NCBI GenBank assembly: GCA_024195265.1
Contig: JAJLRJ010000003.1
Location: 29,562,158-29,626,157, forward strand
DNA length: 64,000 bases
Direction of reading: 5' to 3'
DNA from: Dendrophyllia cribrosa
Lineage: Eukaryota > Cnidaria > Anthozoa > Scleractinia > Dendrophylliidae
The notes under the pieces are model-generated. The model was not told where the DNA came from, did no database searches, and saw only the letters and a program-made list of their open reading frames with translations. The translations under genes were made by a program, and so were the position numbers. Of the stretch, positions 1-11,103 are shown one piece after another; within the stretch, counting starts at the first letter, position 1; each line of letters opens with the position of its first letter.

Positions 1-323
1 AGTGTACTGTAGCTTCGTACAGGCATATAAAGCGCAAATGTTATTTCTTCAGACCCGGAAATGCTGGGTGGTGCGACGTAACACCGTTACAAAACAATTC
101 TAAGTAGAGACTGTTATTCGCGTCCTGGGAAACCCTTGATTATCATTTGATTTAAATGTGTACAGTGTGTGCTATAGGGCAAAGGTATTACCTGTACAGT
201 TTTCCAGTGCCGTAGTTATATATACAGTGTACTGTAGCTTCGTACAGGCATATAAAGCGCAAATGTTATTTCTTCAGACCCGGAAATGCTGGGTAGTGCG
301 ACGTAACACCGTTACAAAACAAT
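1..323. repeat. 98-bp direct repeat, two copies 225 bp apart
   Basis: The first 98 bases recur at 226-323 with one or two differences. The unit begins AGTGTACTGTAGCTTCG and ends just before the inverted-repeat relic at 329. The intervening 127 bp hold no gene. An open frame across the second copy is considered chance because it runs straight into the adjacent transposon relic. Confidence 0.8.
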
Positions 324-328
324 TATTA

Positions 329-470
329 ACTATACCTCGATATAACGAACAATTTGGTTGTTTTTCCTCAAATTCTTTTAACAAGGTTTTCGATTTAACG
401 AACCCTCGATATAAGGAACCAATTTCTCCAGTCCCTTGGTACTTCGTTAAATCGAGGTTCTACTGTATAG
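329..470. mobile_element. Tigger/pogo-like MITE relic
   Basis: The right end reads, on the reverse strand, CTATACAGTAGAACCTCGAT followed by TTAACGAA. The left end is a degraded match (CTATACCTCGATATAACGAA). Repeated CTCGATwTAACGAA-type motifs lie between them. CAGTAGAACCTCGATTTAACG-like termini are known for Tigger/pogo elements; assignment rests on that resemblance only. Confidence 0.55.
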
Positions 471-494
471 TGGGATTATTTATTTTTAAGTTAA

Positions 495-737
495 TTACCA
501 TGCACTAAACTCTGCTTGTTCGTCTTCAAAACTGTTCGTCCCTTGATTTTCATCGTCTTCCCCATGTCCCACGTGCTCTCTTTCAACGGTGACTAAAGAC
601 ATTTCTGGTTGGCTATGATGTGTAGTGTTGACAAGCCCGTCTATAAAGCGCATGAGGAGACTCTTTTTACGTTCTTGGTTAAGCTTTCCTACTTCAGCTA
701 TCAGATCTTTGTGAAAAGAATAAATGGTAAAATCCAT
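495..737 (-). CDS. Probable terminal exon, unknown protein
   Basis: An open frame of 80 codons starts at an ATG at 737 and ends with TAA. Just upstream on the minus strand is a possible splice acceptor (AAATTAG at about 741), so the ATG may be internal and this may be a last exon. About 20 bases after the stop lies AATAAATAA, a good polyadenylation signal. Residues 18-32 are basic and hydrophobic (ERKKSLLMRFIDGL), followed by an acidic, low-complexity tail rich in E and D. A similar core, RKTSLLQRFVNAL, occurs in the exon at 4107-4320 on the same strand, suggesting paralogous exons or a shared short motif. I do not recognise the family. No membrane segment or enzymatic motif is visible. Confidence 0.4.
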   Translation of the reverse strand: MDFTIYSFHKDLIAEVGKLNQERKKSLLMRFIDGLVNTTHHSQPEMSLVTVEREHVGHGEDDENQGTNSFEDEQAEFSAW

Positions 738-1112
738 CACTAATTTGACTCATAAAATTAATTTAGTTAATAAAACTTAAACTTAAACTAATATAAGTTG
801 TATTTTGTTTAAATCGTCTCACTTCAGGCTTTAAAAAGCAGATTTAAATCTTAGGAGTGCCTTAATTGTGTGCATTATAAACAGCACCACAGTGATGTAT
901 ACTGCTTAATAGCTTTACCCATGAATAGTCATACTCTAGGATATCTTCTTTACACATTCTCTTAACACCGATAATAATTTCATTTTTGAAGACAAAAATA
1001 ATAAACTAACCCAGAAAAGGCAGAACAACAGCACCACTTTAAATTAAAATAGTTCTTCAAACCAAAAAAGGTACAAAACACACGCTTGAAACAGTCCTCC
1101 GGCAAAAGACTT
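738..1112. other. AT-rich spacer
   Basis: No coding frame, RNA gene or repeat could be supported here. On the minus strand it would be intron or upstream flank of the exon at 495-737. Confidence 0.5.
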
Positions 1113-1224
1113 GTTAACTGGCTCGTCGCTCTGCGACGAGTCAGTTCTTAAAATACCATTTTTTTTTTTAACTGGCTCGTCGCTCTGCGACGAGTCAGTT
1201 CTTAAAATACCCTTTTTTTTTTTT
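1113..1224. repeat. 55-bp tandem duplication with internal hairpin
   Basis: Two copies start at 1113 and 1168. Each has a hairpin, CTCGTCGC-tct-GCGACGAG, flanked by AACTGG and CAGTT, followed by AAAATACC and a T tract. An ORF through it on the minus strand is just the repeated translation of the unit. Confidence 0.8.
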
Positions 1225-1294
1225 TTCTGTCGTGTCACCTGCCCCGGGAATCGCTTTTGCTGCGGCCAACGCCGTACCTAGTTTACTTCCGGTT

Positions 1295-1345
1295 TCCAGA
1301 AATGACGTAACCTGTGATGTCACCAAAACGACGTCACGGCAGCGT
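1295..1345. promoter_or_regulatory. Cluster of CRE-like sites in a CpG-rich patch
   Basis: Within about 40 bases are TGACGTAA (from 1302), TGATGTCA (from 1316) and CGACGTCACG (from 1329). They sit in a locally G+C- and CpG-rich stretch (about 1235-1375) in otherwise AT-rich DNA. This resembles a CREB/ATF-responsive promoter, but no transcript start or adjacent first exon could be identified. Function is inferred. Confidence 0.3.
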
Positions 1346-1385
1346 CCCGCGGTCACGCCGTAACGCCGCGAACCCCAACCCACAC

Positions 1386-3913
1386 TACAGTAACCTTTAC
1401 CTTCAAGTCAACCTTATATTAGGCAAAGACGAATCGGTGGCTTACTTGTGGTAGCGTTTTCTTATAAAAGCAATTTGAAATAGAAACGTGATGTACATAG
1501 ATGCGTATTACGTGTAAGAGATAATTCTTGGGAACATGCGGGTTCTCATTGTCTTGTTGCTTTAGAAAAATTGCTGCTTTTGTTATGATACATTAAAATA
1601 TATGACAAATGTTTCTTACGCGTGCGCATGTTTATCACGCAAAAGGAAGATCTTGTTGGGGGGAGGGGTGCGTGACTCGTTCCAGACCTTCCTCTGCTCG
1701 ATTGATGGTGCAAGAGTTTATACAAACGAGTTGCTTTATACTTTCGTTGATCGTTATAAAAGCAAGCGATATCGTTCGTTTGCTGTTGTAAAACAAAACG
1801 ATACTGTAACAAGACTCGGCTGTTGGATTTGTGAGACATCGATGGTTAGTTTGATGCATCTGCTGTGACATTCATCGATCGCTTCACTTTGACAAATTTT
1901 GGTTAGATATTCTGCAAGGTAAGCGCTTGTCTGCAGCCGTTGTGAGTTTCAAACTACAACCATATGTTTTCCACATTTTTTTTCGTTTTAGGAGACGTCT
2001 AGGAGGAAGTCACGATCATTTAAGGGAAATGGCTTTGCTTTGCGATTGATATCCTTTGTATATCGCTACCGTGTGTGATTTTGCGTGTTTTCATAAGTAG
2101 TATAGCGAAGGGTATAACCAATAATTAAGCAACTATAGTTCAAATATTTACCGTTCTAAGTTTGAAGCCACGAATCTTTCAGTTTATTTTTGCGTGGTCC
2201 GGATCCGGGGTCAAAACAACTTTCAGAACTTTTCGTTTTGCTGGAACTATTTCCGTCATAATCATAATAAATTTTTGATGAAACTTATAAATTTAATCAA
2301 AGTTAACGACAGAAGTGATAATTTAGGAGGAGAGAAACAAATTTATCCCTTTGAAATATATTATTTCAGTTGAGGTAAAAATGTTGCAATTTGCATAATG
2401 TCAAAAGTAATTTGAAACCTTTCCAGTAACGCATATTAAACGCAGAGATTCCATAAAACATCTCGCAATCAGACACACGAAAATATATCTAGTTTTTATT
2501 CCTCTGTATCCGAAACACAGAAAAGAAAATTAAATGAAAAAGTGATCGCTTTAAGGTTCGCCCGAGAAACATTCACTAGCGCCAGCGAAACTCGCAAGAC
2601 ACGTGCATTGTTTACATCTTCTCCGACGGCGGTGAATTTTCAGTTGGCTGTTCTGTTCCTTCAACTTCACAAAATAAAAATTCATGAAAGGCAAAAATCC
2701 GAAAGAAGTGAAATTAATTGGGATTCCTTGTAGTAGGTGATTTTAAGGATTTTAAAGCGAAAAAAATATACAAAGTTCTAAATTTATGTTTTTTCTAACA
2801 GTACCGAGCCGATCAGAGAAAAAAATATAGACCTGAAACTGTAGCCTACTAAAGGGGGTGTGGGATGGGGGGTGGGGGCAGGTGGCGGTGTTGGGCAATT
2901 TTTCTGATCATGAATTTTTTTTCCGTCTTGATGTTGTGCAAGAATTTTTTTCGGGATTGCTCCATACCTTTTTTTCCTTTCGCTCGCTGTGCATTATTTT
3001 TTTTCTTTACTTTTGCTGTGCAGGAATTTGTTTTTAGTAATTGCCCAACCCCCCCCCCCCCCCCCCCCCCCCCCTCTTAACAATAAAATAGTCCGTCCCT
3101 AAGGAGTGCTTGAAGCGGGCTGTGGAATGTAAATGTGGACTGGACTGTGCATATTGATAGATTCTAGATTGTATATTGTGGCTTGCTAATATAAAACTCT
3201 AAAGTGAAAACCGGGTGGAAACTGAGGCCAAACGAGCCAGTTTCGAAGCCCATCGGGCTCCTTGTATCTTTAGTTTTTCTAACCAACCAAGTTATTTCAA
3301 ATAACTGAAACGGCGCCAGGCGTGTTCGATATTCAAAATACATTCACCCCATAGCTACGTAGATACCCGCGTCCAAAGTTGGAGTAGTTAAAACATGCGA
3401 GCCGTTTTGCGTAAATATTCACCACGGGAGAAAATGTTTTAAATATCAAAGTTTCCTGACATAATTCCATAATTCTTGGCCAAATTGTAGGAAAATCCGT
3501 CAAACCTACACCTCCTAAAAATTCGTTCAAATTTGACATTCACCCATGCCAACAGTCAATTTCGTAAACAACATGCATCTCATTACATCACCTCAAAACA
3601 ACGCGACCGAATGAATCAGCAGCAGCGCCCCTTCGCGTCCATTACAATAGAATAGAATTGACGGGATATTTCGTCACGTTTTTAAAATCGCAGAAGTGTG
3701 CGTGGGACAGAATACATTGAACATTATCCGATGGGCGAATATAAGTTCAATGCAAATTATTTTTTAAACCCAATTTTAGGCACATTTTGGTTTTTGATTT
3801 ATATACTAGCGAAACACCAGCAGAATACGATGTAATTAACTGGTTACATGAATACATATACAACCAACAACCAATTGCTACTCCAGAAACTTCTGATCAA
3901 GGAGACTGACACT
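1386..3913. other. Gene-poor stretch with poly-C tract
   Basis: No convincing gene. A G-rich patch lies at 2853-2890 and an uninterrupted run of 26 C at 3049-3074. A TCACGCAAAA...GGGGGGAGGGGTGCGTGA arrangement at 1637-1677 recurs in similar form near 12007-12045, suggesting a dispersed inverted-end repeat. Short open frames (for example 2542-2733 and 3333-3539) have no recognisable motif or splice support. Confidence 0.5.
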
Positions 3914-4057
3914 AGCTTTCGGTTCTAGACTTTCTGGGATCGTTCGGGTAACCAGCGTTAGTTACTATAGGTTGATGGTTTCCAGAGGCAACCATTTAAC
4001 CAATCATAGATCATATTTGTTACCCAAACGATCCCAGAAATTTCAGCACCAAAAGCT
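3914..4057. mobile_element. Foldback MITE-like inverted repeat
   Basis: The ends AGCTTTCGGTTCTAGACTTT and, reverse-complemented from the right, AGCTTTTGGTGCTGAAATTT are followed on both sides by CTGGGATCGTTyGGGTAAC. Arms are about 39 bp with a 65-bp centre. It lies in the putative intron downstream of the exon at 4107-4320. Confidence 0.65.
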
Positions 4058-4106
4058 GGTACTCTGTAGTCTCACCAAAGTTTCCGGAGTGGAAAATTTC
4101 ACTTAC

Positions 4107-4320
4107 CCTTTGCTGGTCTCTCGATGGAGTTTGTTTCCCTGGGTTCGGAAAGTTGCGGTTCTTCAGCTGAAGCAGCATTGTTGTTTTCTTCCTCGTTTTG
4201 AAAGAGAGCATTGACAAATCGCTGCAGTAAGCTTGTTTTTCTCATCCTAATTTCGAGTTCTTTCGTTCCGTCCCCTGCTTCGTTCGCGCCTTCGTCGCTG
4301 TTCACCGGATACATGACCAT
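4107..4320 (-). CDS. Probable first coding exon, unknown protein
   Basis: The minus strand has an ATG at 4320, an open frame of 71 codons, and an excellent donor (CAAAGG then GTAAGTGAAA) with the exon ending at 4107. The encoded start is acidic, then KELEIRMRKTSLLQRFVNAL at about residues 21-40, then a polar E/N/A/S-rich tail. The RKTSLLQRFVNAL core resembles RKKSLLMRFIDGL in the exon at 495-737, 3.4 kb downstream on the same strand. If both belong to one gene, the motif is repeated within it; otherwise they are paralogous fragments. No known domain was recognised, and the downstream exon that should join this donor was not found. Confidence 0.45.
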
Positions 4321-4738
4321 TTCAATAAATGTTTGAGCAAGAGTAGAAGATCCTCTTTTGTTGTCTTAAACACAATGAGAACAAAACTTTGTAAACGCCT
4401 CAGTATACTAATCAAAGGCTCCTATAACCCAACTCGTGAACTACAAAGGAAGTCTCTAAATAAAGATTCTTCATCCAATAAATTATAGCGGCAAGATGTG
4501 CCAGAGGTTTTGAGTACAGCCCGAGAACATCGTGTATAGAAAAAAAAATACTGTAAAGGAATATTAAAGGTTCTGGGTCAGCCGATTGCAGGTTGAATAA
4601 TTTTAGCGATTATTTGAATTTGGTAACCCAAGTCTCCGACAGGAAAAGACTATTTTAAAACTCCCTTTCCCGGAGCCATCATTTTTCATCAAGTTAACGT
4701 CTTAAAATAACAAAATATTTAAAGGTTTATACGTAAGG
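4321..4738. other. Upstream flank of the 4107-4320 exon
   Basis: AT-rich sequence with no supported feature. If the exon call is right, this holds its 5' UTR and promoter. Confidence 0.4.
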
Positions 4739-4879
4739 GTTAGACAATGAACGCGAGTGTTCTATGGGATATAGTGCCTCGAGCATAGATAGAAGGCCAC
4801 GAGGGCGTAGCCCGAGTGGCACTTCTATCTGATGCGAGAGGTGCTATATCCCATAGGACACGAGCGTTCATTGTCTAAC
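4739..4879. mobile_element. Near-palindromic MITE
   Basis: The left arm begins GTTAGACAATGAACGC and continues with TGTTCTATGGGATATAG. The right arm carries the reverse complement, CTATATCCCATAGGACACG then GCGTTCATTGTCTAAC. Arms are about 70 bp with almost no loop. The neighbouring GTTTATGGGATATAGAGCA at about 5630 suggests another fragment of the family. Confidence 0.75.
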
Positions 4880-5448
4880 CGTCTTAGAAAATGGTCACAT
4901 CCGCGAAGAAACCATATTTTATGCAGATTGTATTTATGAGCGTATTTTAATTGTGTCATTCACACTTGGGAATCACGTTGTTATTTTGTTTTGGATGTCG
5001 CCGTAATGTTGGTAGAATTTTACGAATAACAATGCTTTTCTTTCTTTGGAGCTTTGTTTATTCTTTGTTGTTTTGATGGCTCATTTGCTCCGGCTATGAG
5101 CCAGTATACAGAGCTCAAGGAACTTGAGGCCGTTCTGCCACTCATGAGTTACTTGCTTTTGAGAGCGTAGACATATCCGAGTGCTTGGGGAATGAATTCG
5201 ATAAAAATGCACGTTTCCAAAAGCCTACCACAGTGAACGAAATTGAGCAAAGAGAAAGAGACAGAATTCCAAAGCACGGTGAGACCAGTCTTTCGTTTAA
5301 TTTTCCCTAAAAATTGTTAAGTCGAATTTGGTTTTGTTATTTTGGTGATTAATCTCTTGCTTAAGTTATGTAAAGCGAAAACTTCAAATAAAATTGTCAT
5401 TTTTATAACTGCAAGTTGTTTTTGTTTAAATTAGCAGCCTGTAATTCA

Positions 5449-5563
5449 TTAGTATGCTCTATTTTCTCATTAGTATGCTCTATATAGAGCATGCTAATTA
5501 GGCTTTTAAACAAAGGAAAACAAAAGAATTCATTAGTATGTTCTATATAGAGCTTACTAATGA
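5449..5563. repeat. Cluster of TATAGAG palindromes
   Basis: ATTAGTATGCTCTAT occurs at about 5449. The fully palindromic form (TAGTATGCTC, TATATA, GAGCATGCTA) is at 5470-5497, and a third version (ATTAGTATGTTCTATA...GCTTACTAAT) at 5532-5562. The function is unknown. No gene lies between 4880 and 5740. Confidence 0.6.
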
Positions 5564-5740
5564 GTAGTTATTTTACCCCATAATTTCCCTGGGTTTCAAA
5601 GCCCCCGCCTCTTTACATAATTTAAGACAGTTTATGGGATATAGAGCACACAAATACTCGGCACTGATTGGCTGAGTGGGTGTGACCATTTTCTAATGTA
5701 GGTTTTAATGTTCGAAGTGTCGGGTTTTGCAAAATTAAGT

Positions 5741-5913
5741 TAGGGCCTAGTCGCACTACAGTCAAAAACAAAAATTAGCCCGTACAAAATGACATAAAAA
5801 CAAAAACATTCTACAAAAAGCGTGTCCCACCAGAATGGTTTCTTTTAATTGTTTTCCTCGATTTTTGCACGGGCGGATTTTTGTTTTTGACTGTAGTGCG
5901 ACCAGGCCCTTAG
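5741..5913. mobile_element. PIF/Harbinger-like MITE
   Basis: TIRs of about 35 bp begin GGGCCTAGTCGCACTACAG and match the reverse complement of the right end (GGGCCTGGTCGCACTACAG). Both sides are bounded by TTA, giving a 3-bp TTA duplication. TTA target sites and G-rich TIR tips are characteristic of PIF/Harbinger elements. No transposase is encoded. Confidence 0.65.
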
Positions 5914-6775
5914 TAGAAAGTATGGAAAGCGCTTTGTGCAATTCAGGGATCGTGCCATTGACCTTTAGCGAATGAAATTTGTTTCGTGTTTCCGTTAATA
6001 AACGAATTACATAATGGTTACAATTTGTATTGTACAATTAATATACAACCTTTATTGTTACCCTAAAAACTACTGTTATATGTACACATGGTAGACAACT
6101 TTTACCTTCACAGCTTGCGCGGATTTTATCAAAGTGTCTACGCTGCGCAAATTTCCGTTTACAACTGAAAGCAGCGAAACTTCACACATTTTAAAACAGC
6201 ACCTACCGTGTTATAGCATTTTCCGACATCTTTCGGCGGTCAAGTATTCTCTCATAGGGACAAAGGAACAAGTAACCGAGGTGCGACATATTCGTTCTTT
6301 TATTGTATATATGCAGCTATATATATTTGGTTTCTCAAAAGGTTGAACACACGATCGTTGATGTTACCATCTTCCCGGCATGCAATGCAACCAAACTATA
6401 TTATCAAACGCGGCGATTCGCAACCAGCTCATTTTATACAGACGCCGTTGAAGTTGGAGGTCAGTTGGTCGTAGCGGAAACCTTTCAAAAGACATCTACT
6501 TTAGCCTATTTATGCTATTAACTTTAAAAGAATATTTTCCATGTCGGGTTATGTTTACAGTTTGCTTTTAACTTCCAAGCTAGACGCTTGAAATCTCTTC
6601 ACAGATTCATGGAATCAATAAACGTTCTTGCCATTTCAAAACAATGCCAGCTTATATTAGAAGAAATATCCGTATATTTGCTTGCTTTGACTTATCGAAT
6701 CTAACAGAGCCGGTGAAATAATTCCCGCAAATAAAAATATAAAACAACAGCTACAACAAAATTCCCAGAGACAAA
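5914..6775. other. No supported feature
   Basis: Small open frames at 6134-6346 and 6303-6521 overlap in different phases and show no motif, splice support or homology I recognise. Confidence 0.4.
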
Positions 6776-7160
6776 ATGATTTGCCCAGTTTGTGGTTCAA
6801 ATCAAATTGAAGACGAAACCCATTTTCTTTTCTATTGTTCAAAATACGCAACAATAAGTGATAATTTTTACAATAAAATACAGACTTTTATACCAAATAT
6901 TAGCCATTTAGCTGTAACTGAATTGATCATAGAATTAATGAATTATTCCATTTACTTTGTAAACATGCAATTAATTAAATTTATTTCATCTTGTTTTGAT
7001 TCTCGAGATAAAATTGTTACCAATTGTAATTTAATTATTCCAACGTGAATATTATTACCATTTTTGTTTTCTTTCCTTTAGTTAGTTAAGCTTTTGCAAT
7101 ATTGTAAAATCTACAGTCATGCAAATAAAGCTAAATGTTGTTGTTGTTGTTGTTGTTGCT
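6776..7160 (+). mobile_element. 3' end of a non-LTR (LINE) retrotransposon
   Basis: An open frame encodes the tail of a LINE ORF2: CPVC at residues 3-6, then EDETHFLFYCSKY, a CCHC-type zinc motif typical of the C-terminus after the reverse transcriptase. The rest of ORF2 is missing, so the copy is 5'-truncated, as is usual for LINE insertions. The frame stops near 7048. The remaining 3' region ends with GCAAATAAAGCTAAATG and an approximately (GTT)7 tail at 7139-7159, the kind of simple-repeat tail found at some LINE 3' ends. The clade cannot be determined from this fragment. Confidence 0.65.
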
Positions 7161-7464
7161 ACTCAGCTCAACTACTCAGTACGCGCCGACTGTCCTGCTG
7201 TGTTTGTTTATGGTTATGTTATTTTTAGTTCAAAATCGATCTTCGCTTTTCTCGCTATTTTCTGACTTTTCTATGATACGAGCACTAATAAAATAATAAC
7301 TTTATTTTACGAGGGTGACACTTTACAGTTAAAAACTCACAAACCTATGGCCCTCCCCTAAATCATAAAAACTAATTTACAAAATAACCATTACAATAAT
7401 ATCCTTCGTGCGTGCCCCTATATGATCATTCAGCTCCATTTCATTTTATTTGTCTGTGACCAAA

Positions 7465-7643
7465 ATTCTCTATTTTCGAATTGCCCATAATACACTTTGT
7501 TTGTCCCCCAAATTTTGCATAAACTATTGTTTGTAAATGCTCTTGGAAGGACTGCATATTCCCAAGAGCATTTCAAAACAATAGTTTATGCAAAATTTGG
7601 GGGACAATCAAAGTGTATTATGGGCAATTCGAAAATAGAGAAT
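7465..7643. mobile_element. Near-perfect 179-bp palindromic element
   Basis: Arms of about 82 bp begin ATTCTCTATTTTCGAATTGC and surround a loop of about 15 bp. Only a few mismatches separate the arms, so the insertion should be recent or the palindrome conserved. It has no coding capacity. I recognise the family as common in coral genomes but cannot name it. Confidence 0.75.
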
Positions 7644-7996
7644 AAAACTCGAATCGGTCCACATATGCAAATAGATCTTCTCACAAACGACGCGACACTT
7701 GGAGCTTGCCGGATGTAGCCACTTTCAATTCCACGCCGATAAAAACAAACAACCGCCATAATAGATCACTTTCAACTTCAAAATTTGGGATGAAATCGTG
7801 GAATCAATTGAGTCAATTAGATTTTCGAGAAAGTTTAAACCTTAAACGACTGGATTTGGGTATATTGGCCTTTGACTTGCCTTTTTCGTATCGATCCAAC
7901 CAATTTAAAATACACATTGCCGATGTCTACAAACAGACATGGACGACAACATCAAATTTTACCACGATAATTTTATTCAACGGGTCTACTCCCGTC

Positions 7997-8590
7997 TAAG
8001 GCCCCGTCCACACGTACGTATCCGGATATTTTTGAATCCGCAACTTTTTTGTTGCGGATCGACCTTCCGTCCACACGTATCCGGCGAATTCGGCTTTAAT
8101 CCGCACTCCAGACTGGAAATTTTTGAATACGCTACGAGTTTGGCATCGTGTGGACGGTCGAATCCGGATATTTTTTAATACGCCGACGTAACAGCATCGG
8201 ATCCAGTATTTAACCGTGCGAATATTCGCTTTACTTCTGCTTGGATTTATTTCAAGTCTAATAACGTATTTACAGTTGAACTTGGCTTTGTTCAATTTAC
8301 ACGTCAACTATGCAAAACGGCGGCTTAACATTCTCATGCTTCTTTCGATATCCGACGTGCGAATCGCGCGAATCGGACGCTTAAGGCAACTGAAAAGAGC
8401 GGGAAGACAACCTCGTCCTCGAAAAGAGGAGCCCTGGGTACTAGAGCGAATACGGATACGTGTGGACGGGCAAATACGATACGTGCGGACGACGGGCGAA
8501 TACACTACGTGTGGACGCGAATATTTTCTAATCCGCAACAAAAAAGGTTGCGGATTCAAAAATATCCGGATACGTGTGGACGGGGCCTTA
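7997..8590. mobile_element. 594-bp TIR element with GTCCACACG termini
   Basis: The ends are TAAGGCCCCGTCCACACG and its exact reverse complement. TIR similarity extends about 60 bp and includes TATCCGGAT and an inverted TCCGCAAC/GTTGCGGA pair. More partial copies of GTCCACACG and TATCCGG lie inside both ends as subterminal repeats. The target duplication is ambiguous because the outermost bases are palindromic (TA or TAA/TTA). It contains a fragmentary coding region at 8216-8450. Confidence 0.8.
8216..8450 (+). pseudogene. Possible N-terminal fragment of a Harbinger-like transposase
   Basis: The frame inside the GTCCACACG element encodes a hydrophobic stretch (FALLLLGFISSLITYLQLNL), then an Arg-rich stretch ending PRPRKEEPWV, before running into the right TIR. 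Basic clusters followed by WV are seen at the start of PIF/Harbinger transposases, but no DDE domain follows. A similar hydrophobic start (VFSLLPSLIACLELNVALIN) lies beside the GTCCACACTAAAACG repeats near 55100. The two look like remnants of related autonomous elements. Function is inferred and the family assignment is tentative. Confidence 0.35.
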
Positions 8591-9045
8591 CATTGCACTG
8601 CACTGAATTACATTGAACTCACAATCAGCATTCTCAAAGATCGTCGAGTAAACAGATTGGCTAGCTTGTATCAATCCCCCGATTTTCTAGAAAAAATGAA
8701 GATAAATCAGGTTAATACCAGTTCGGCTACAATGCGTAATGCGTTGGCAGATTTTGTTCACGACCTGAGATAAATTGACTATATTTGTTGTCTTTTTCTA
8801 GCGTAAAAGCGGTGAAACGATTCTGCCTTGCCTTCGCTAATCTGAGATTTCCTTTTTTGTACATATCCTTTCTTTTTCACCTACCACAGGATCCATAAGA
8901 GAACTGATCTTTCTAACAGAGATGTTATTTTTAGACTCCTTTGCGCCAATGTAGAAAATAATTGTAAAAAAAACTCCTGTTCCAACAGTTATCCAAGTGA
9001 GGTTCTATGGAAATACAAATTATATTAAACAATTAGAGTGCAAGG

Positions 9046-9467
9046 TTAAAGGGATGGTTTCACAGTTCGGCGCATGTGCACAGATTAATATGCTGTATTC
9101 GCTTTCTTATCAATTTTATCGGTTAAAAAAAAAAACACTCAAATTTACCTCAATAATCACATACTATAATTAACACAAAAAAAGCGAAAGATGACCAAAA
9201 TTCACAGAAAATTTCAACGGATTGCACCGACAAAGTCAACACTGAATAGAACCTTTGTTCCGAAGGATTTATTCTACGCTCTGGTGGCTTTCATGGCGCA
9301 CATGGGTATGTACAATCAGCCATTCAATCAGCGGACTGACCGCGACATTTTCATGGGCAAATTTCCCGCCAGAGTTATCTACTCGCTTCCGATTGGTCTA
9401 AACAATGAAATTAAATGGCTTACGTCATAGCTTGCACATGCGCCGAACCGTAAAACCCTCCCTTTAA
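9046..9467. mobile_element. TTAA-flanked MITE, Kolobok-like
   Basis: TTAA precedes AGGGATGGTTTCACAGTTCG on the left. The right end reads, reversed, AGGGAGGGTTTTACGGTTCG and is also bounded by TTAA. TIRs are about 33 bp and include CGGCGCATGTGCA. TTAA duplication with AGGG tips fits Kolobok-type elements. The internal frame at 9191-9430 has no recognisable domain. Confidence 0.7.
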
Positions 9468-9768
9468 GCTCTCTAAAAATAGTCAAATGTAATTGTGCAT
9501 AAATTATAGAATATATTATACCAGATGAATATATCTTCCCAAGATATTATATTCCCGAGACTTTGCAGTTTATATTATATCAGATATATCTTTCGAAGGC
9601 ATTTACACCTGATTAAAGAACGTTGTCGAGTAAAAAGTATACATAAAAAACGAATGGTTTTCCAGGAATCGGAAAAAAAGCCTCGTTTGTTCTCAAATAA
9701 ATTGCACATTATTATAACAAGTTATGTCCAAAATCATCCTCTGAAAAACTTTTCGGAAGGAATAGAAC

Positions 9769-10545
9769 TTAACCCTATTTTGCCTGGGAAGGGGGAAGGG
9801 GGGAGGGGGAGGGGGGAGGAGGGAGGAGGAGGGGCGACGAGGAAGGGGGAGGGGGGGGAGGGGGGGGGGGGGGTAACAAGGTGCCCGCGCTAACTTTCAA
9901 CATTCATAACCACCATGTTTTTTGAAATTTGAGTTTTTTACCTTTTAATTAAACTTTTACATTTTTACACCATTTAGGGTTTGTTTGTTGCTTTTTATTA
10001 CTTTTGAGCCAATTTGACGTTTTTCTTTTCACAAATCCAAGATGGTGGATCCAAGATGGCGGATGTGTAGAACTAATTACGCAATTGTCACGCAATATGA
10101 CGTCACCATTCCATTTTGCGGACCCGAATGGAAACTCCTTTTGACGTGCCATATACCCTCTAGGTTTCATTTTGATGTTCTTGAAATTATGTCGTACAAA
10201 GCCATAGCTTTAATGATCTTGAAAATATGTTCTCCATATTTTTCAAAATGTGCAATTTATGACCTTTTAATGTACCATTTTAGCATTCTTTATTGCTTTT
10301 GCTTATTTTGGGTCAATTTGGACGGTTTTGTGAGGTTTTGGAGAAATCTAGAAATCCAAGATGGTGGACGCAAAATGCCGGCTGTGCAGAACTAATTACG
10401 TAATTGCCACGCCATATGACGTCATCGTCCCATTTTACGGACAGCAAAGGAGACAATTTTGGACGTACCATGTACACTGTAGTCTTAAATTAAGGTTTCA
10501 TTGTTATAGCTGTAATGTTCATGAAGTTAAGAGGAGGGGGCACCT
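9769..10545. mobile_element. Truncated TTAA element (same family as 20008-20619)
   Basis: It begins TTAACCCTATTTTGCCTGG, followed by a purine-rich GGGGA tract to 9873 and then GTGCCCGCGCTAACTTTCAA. The same order is found in the intact copy at 20008. An internal block of about 320 bp, containing CCAAGATGG and TATGACGTCA motifs, occurs twice (from about 10037 and 10354). Homology ends at GAGGGGGCACC near 10545, so the right TIR is missing. Confidence 0.7.
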
Positions 10546-10993
10546 TTCTGAAATTAAGTGCGAGGCTAAAAGGACAAATAACACGGGAAAATCCATGAAC
10601 GGCGGAATGAGTTGTCGCGGGATGAAAGAACTAAAACTGAGCTGAAAACAACTTCGAGCTAAGATTCATTGGAGTATTGGAAGACATTTCAGTTTGGAAA
10701 AAAAAATTGTTTAGCTTTATAAATTTTTCAAGTAATTTTATATTTGACTTTGTGTAAGGTTATAGTGCTCTATTTTAGGATTATCTCGGAGCGCGATTCT
10801 TTAAAATTTGCTAGCACTTATTTTGTTGTGCTGTGTTAACATTTAAAGATTATAGCTATGATTATAGCTATCATTATAAAATGTTAAGGCTTTGCAGCAG
10901 TCTGTTGTTTTGTTGTTTTGTTGTTTATCTTTATTCTTTCATGAATTTTCTAAAATGATTCCTGTAAATTCGTTCGCTTGTGGTTGTTCCAGG

Positions 10994-11103
10994 TTGTTAT
11001 TACTCATGCGCATAGCGCGCATGAGGTATGTTTCCGGCTTCGTTTTTCTTGTTATTACTCATGCGCATAGCGCGCATGAGGTATGTTTCCGGCTTCGTTT
11101 TTC
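10994..11103. repeat. 55-bp tandem duplication
   Basis: Two identical units start at 10994 and 11049. Each contains the dyad ATGCGCATAGCGCGCAT and GGTATGTTTCCGGCTTCG. Two open frames across it translate the same unit repeatedly and are not considered genes. Confidence 0.85.

Noticed and set aside
3333..3539. 68-codon minus-strand frame starting MSNLNEFLGGVGL as a downstream exon of the 4107-4320 gene
   Set aside because: It is open and starts with ATG, but no acceptor, donor or recognisable domain supports it.
7706..7999. Frame with STSKFGMKSWNQL resembling a LINE ORF2 tail (KFGxKLWNSL-type)
   Set aside because: Similarity is limited to a dozen residues and no other LINE feature is adjacent; too weak to annotate.
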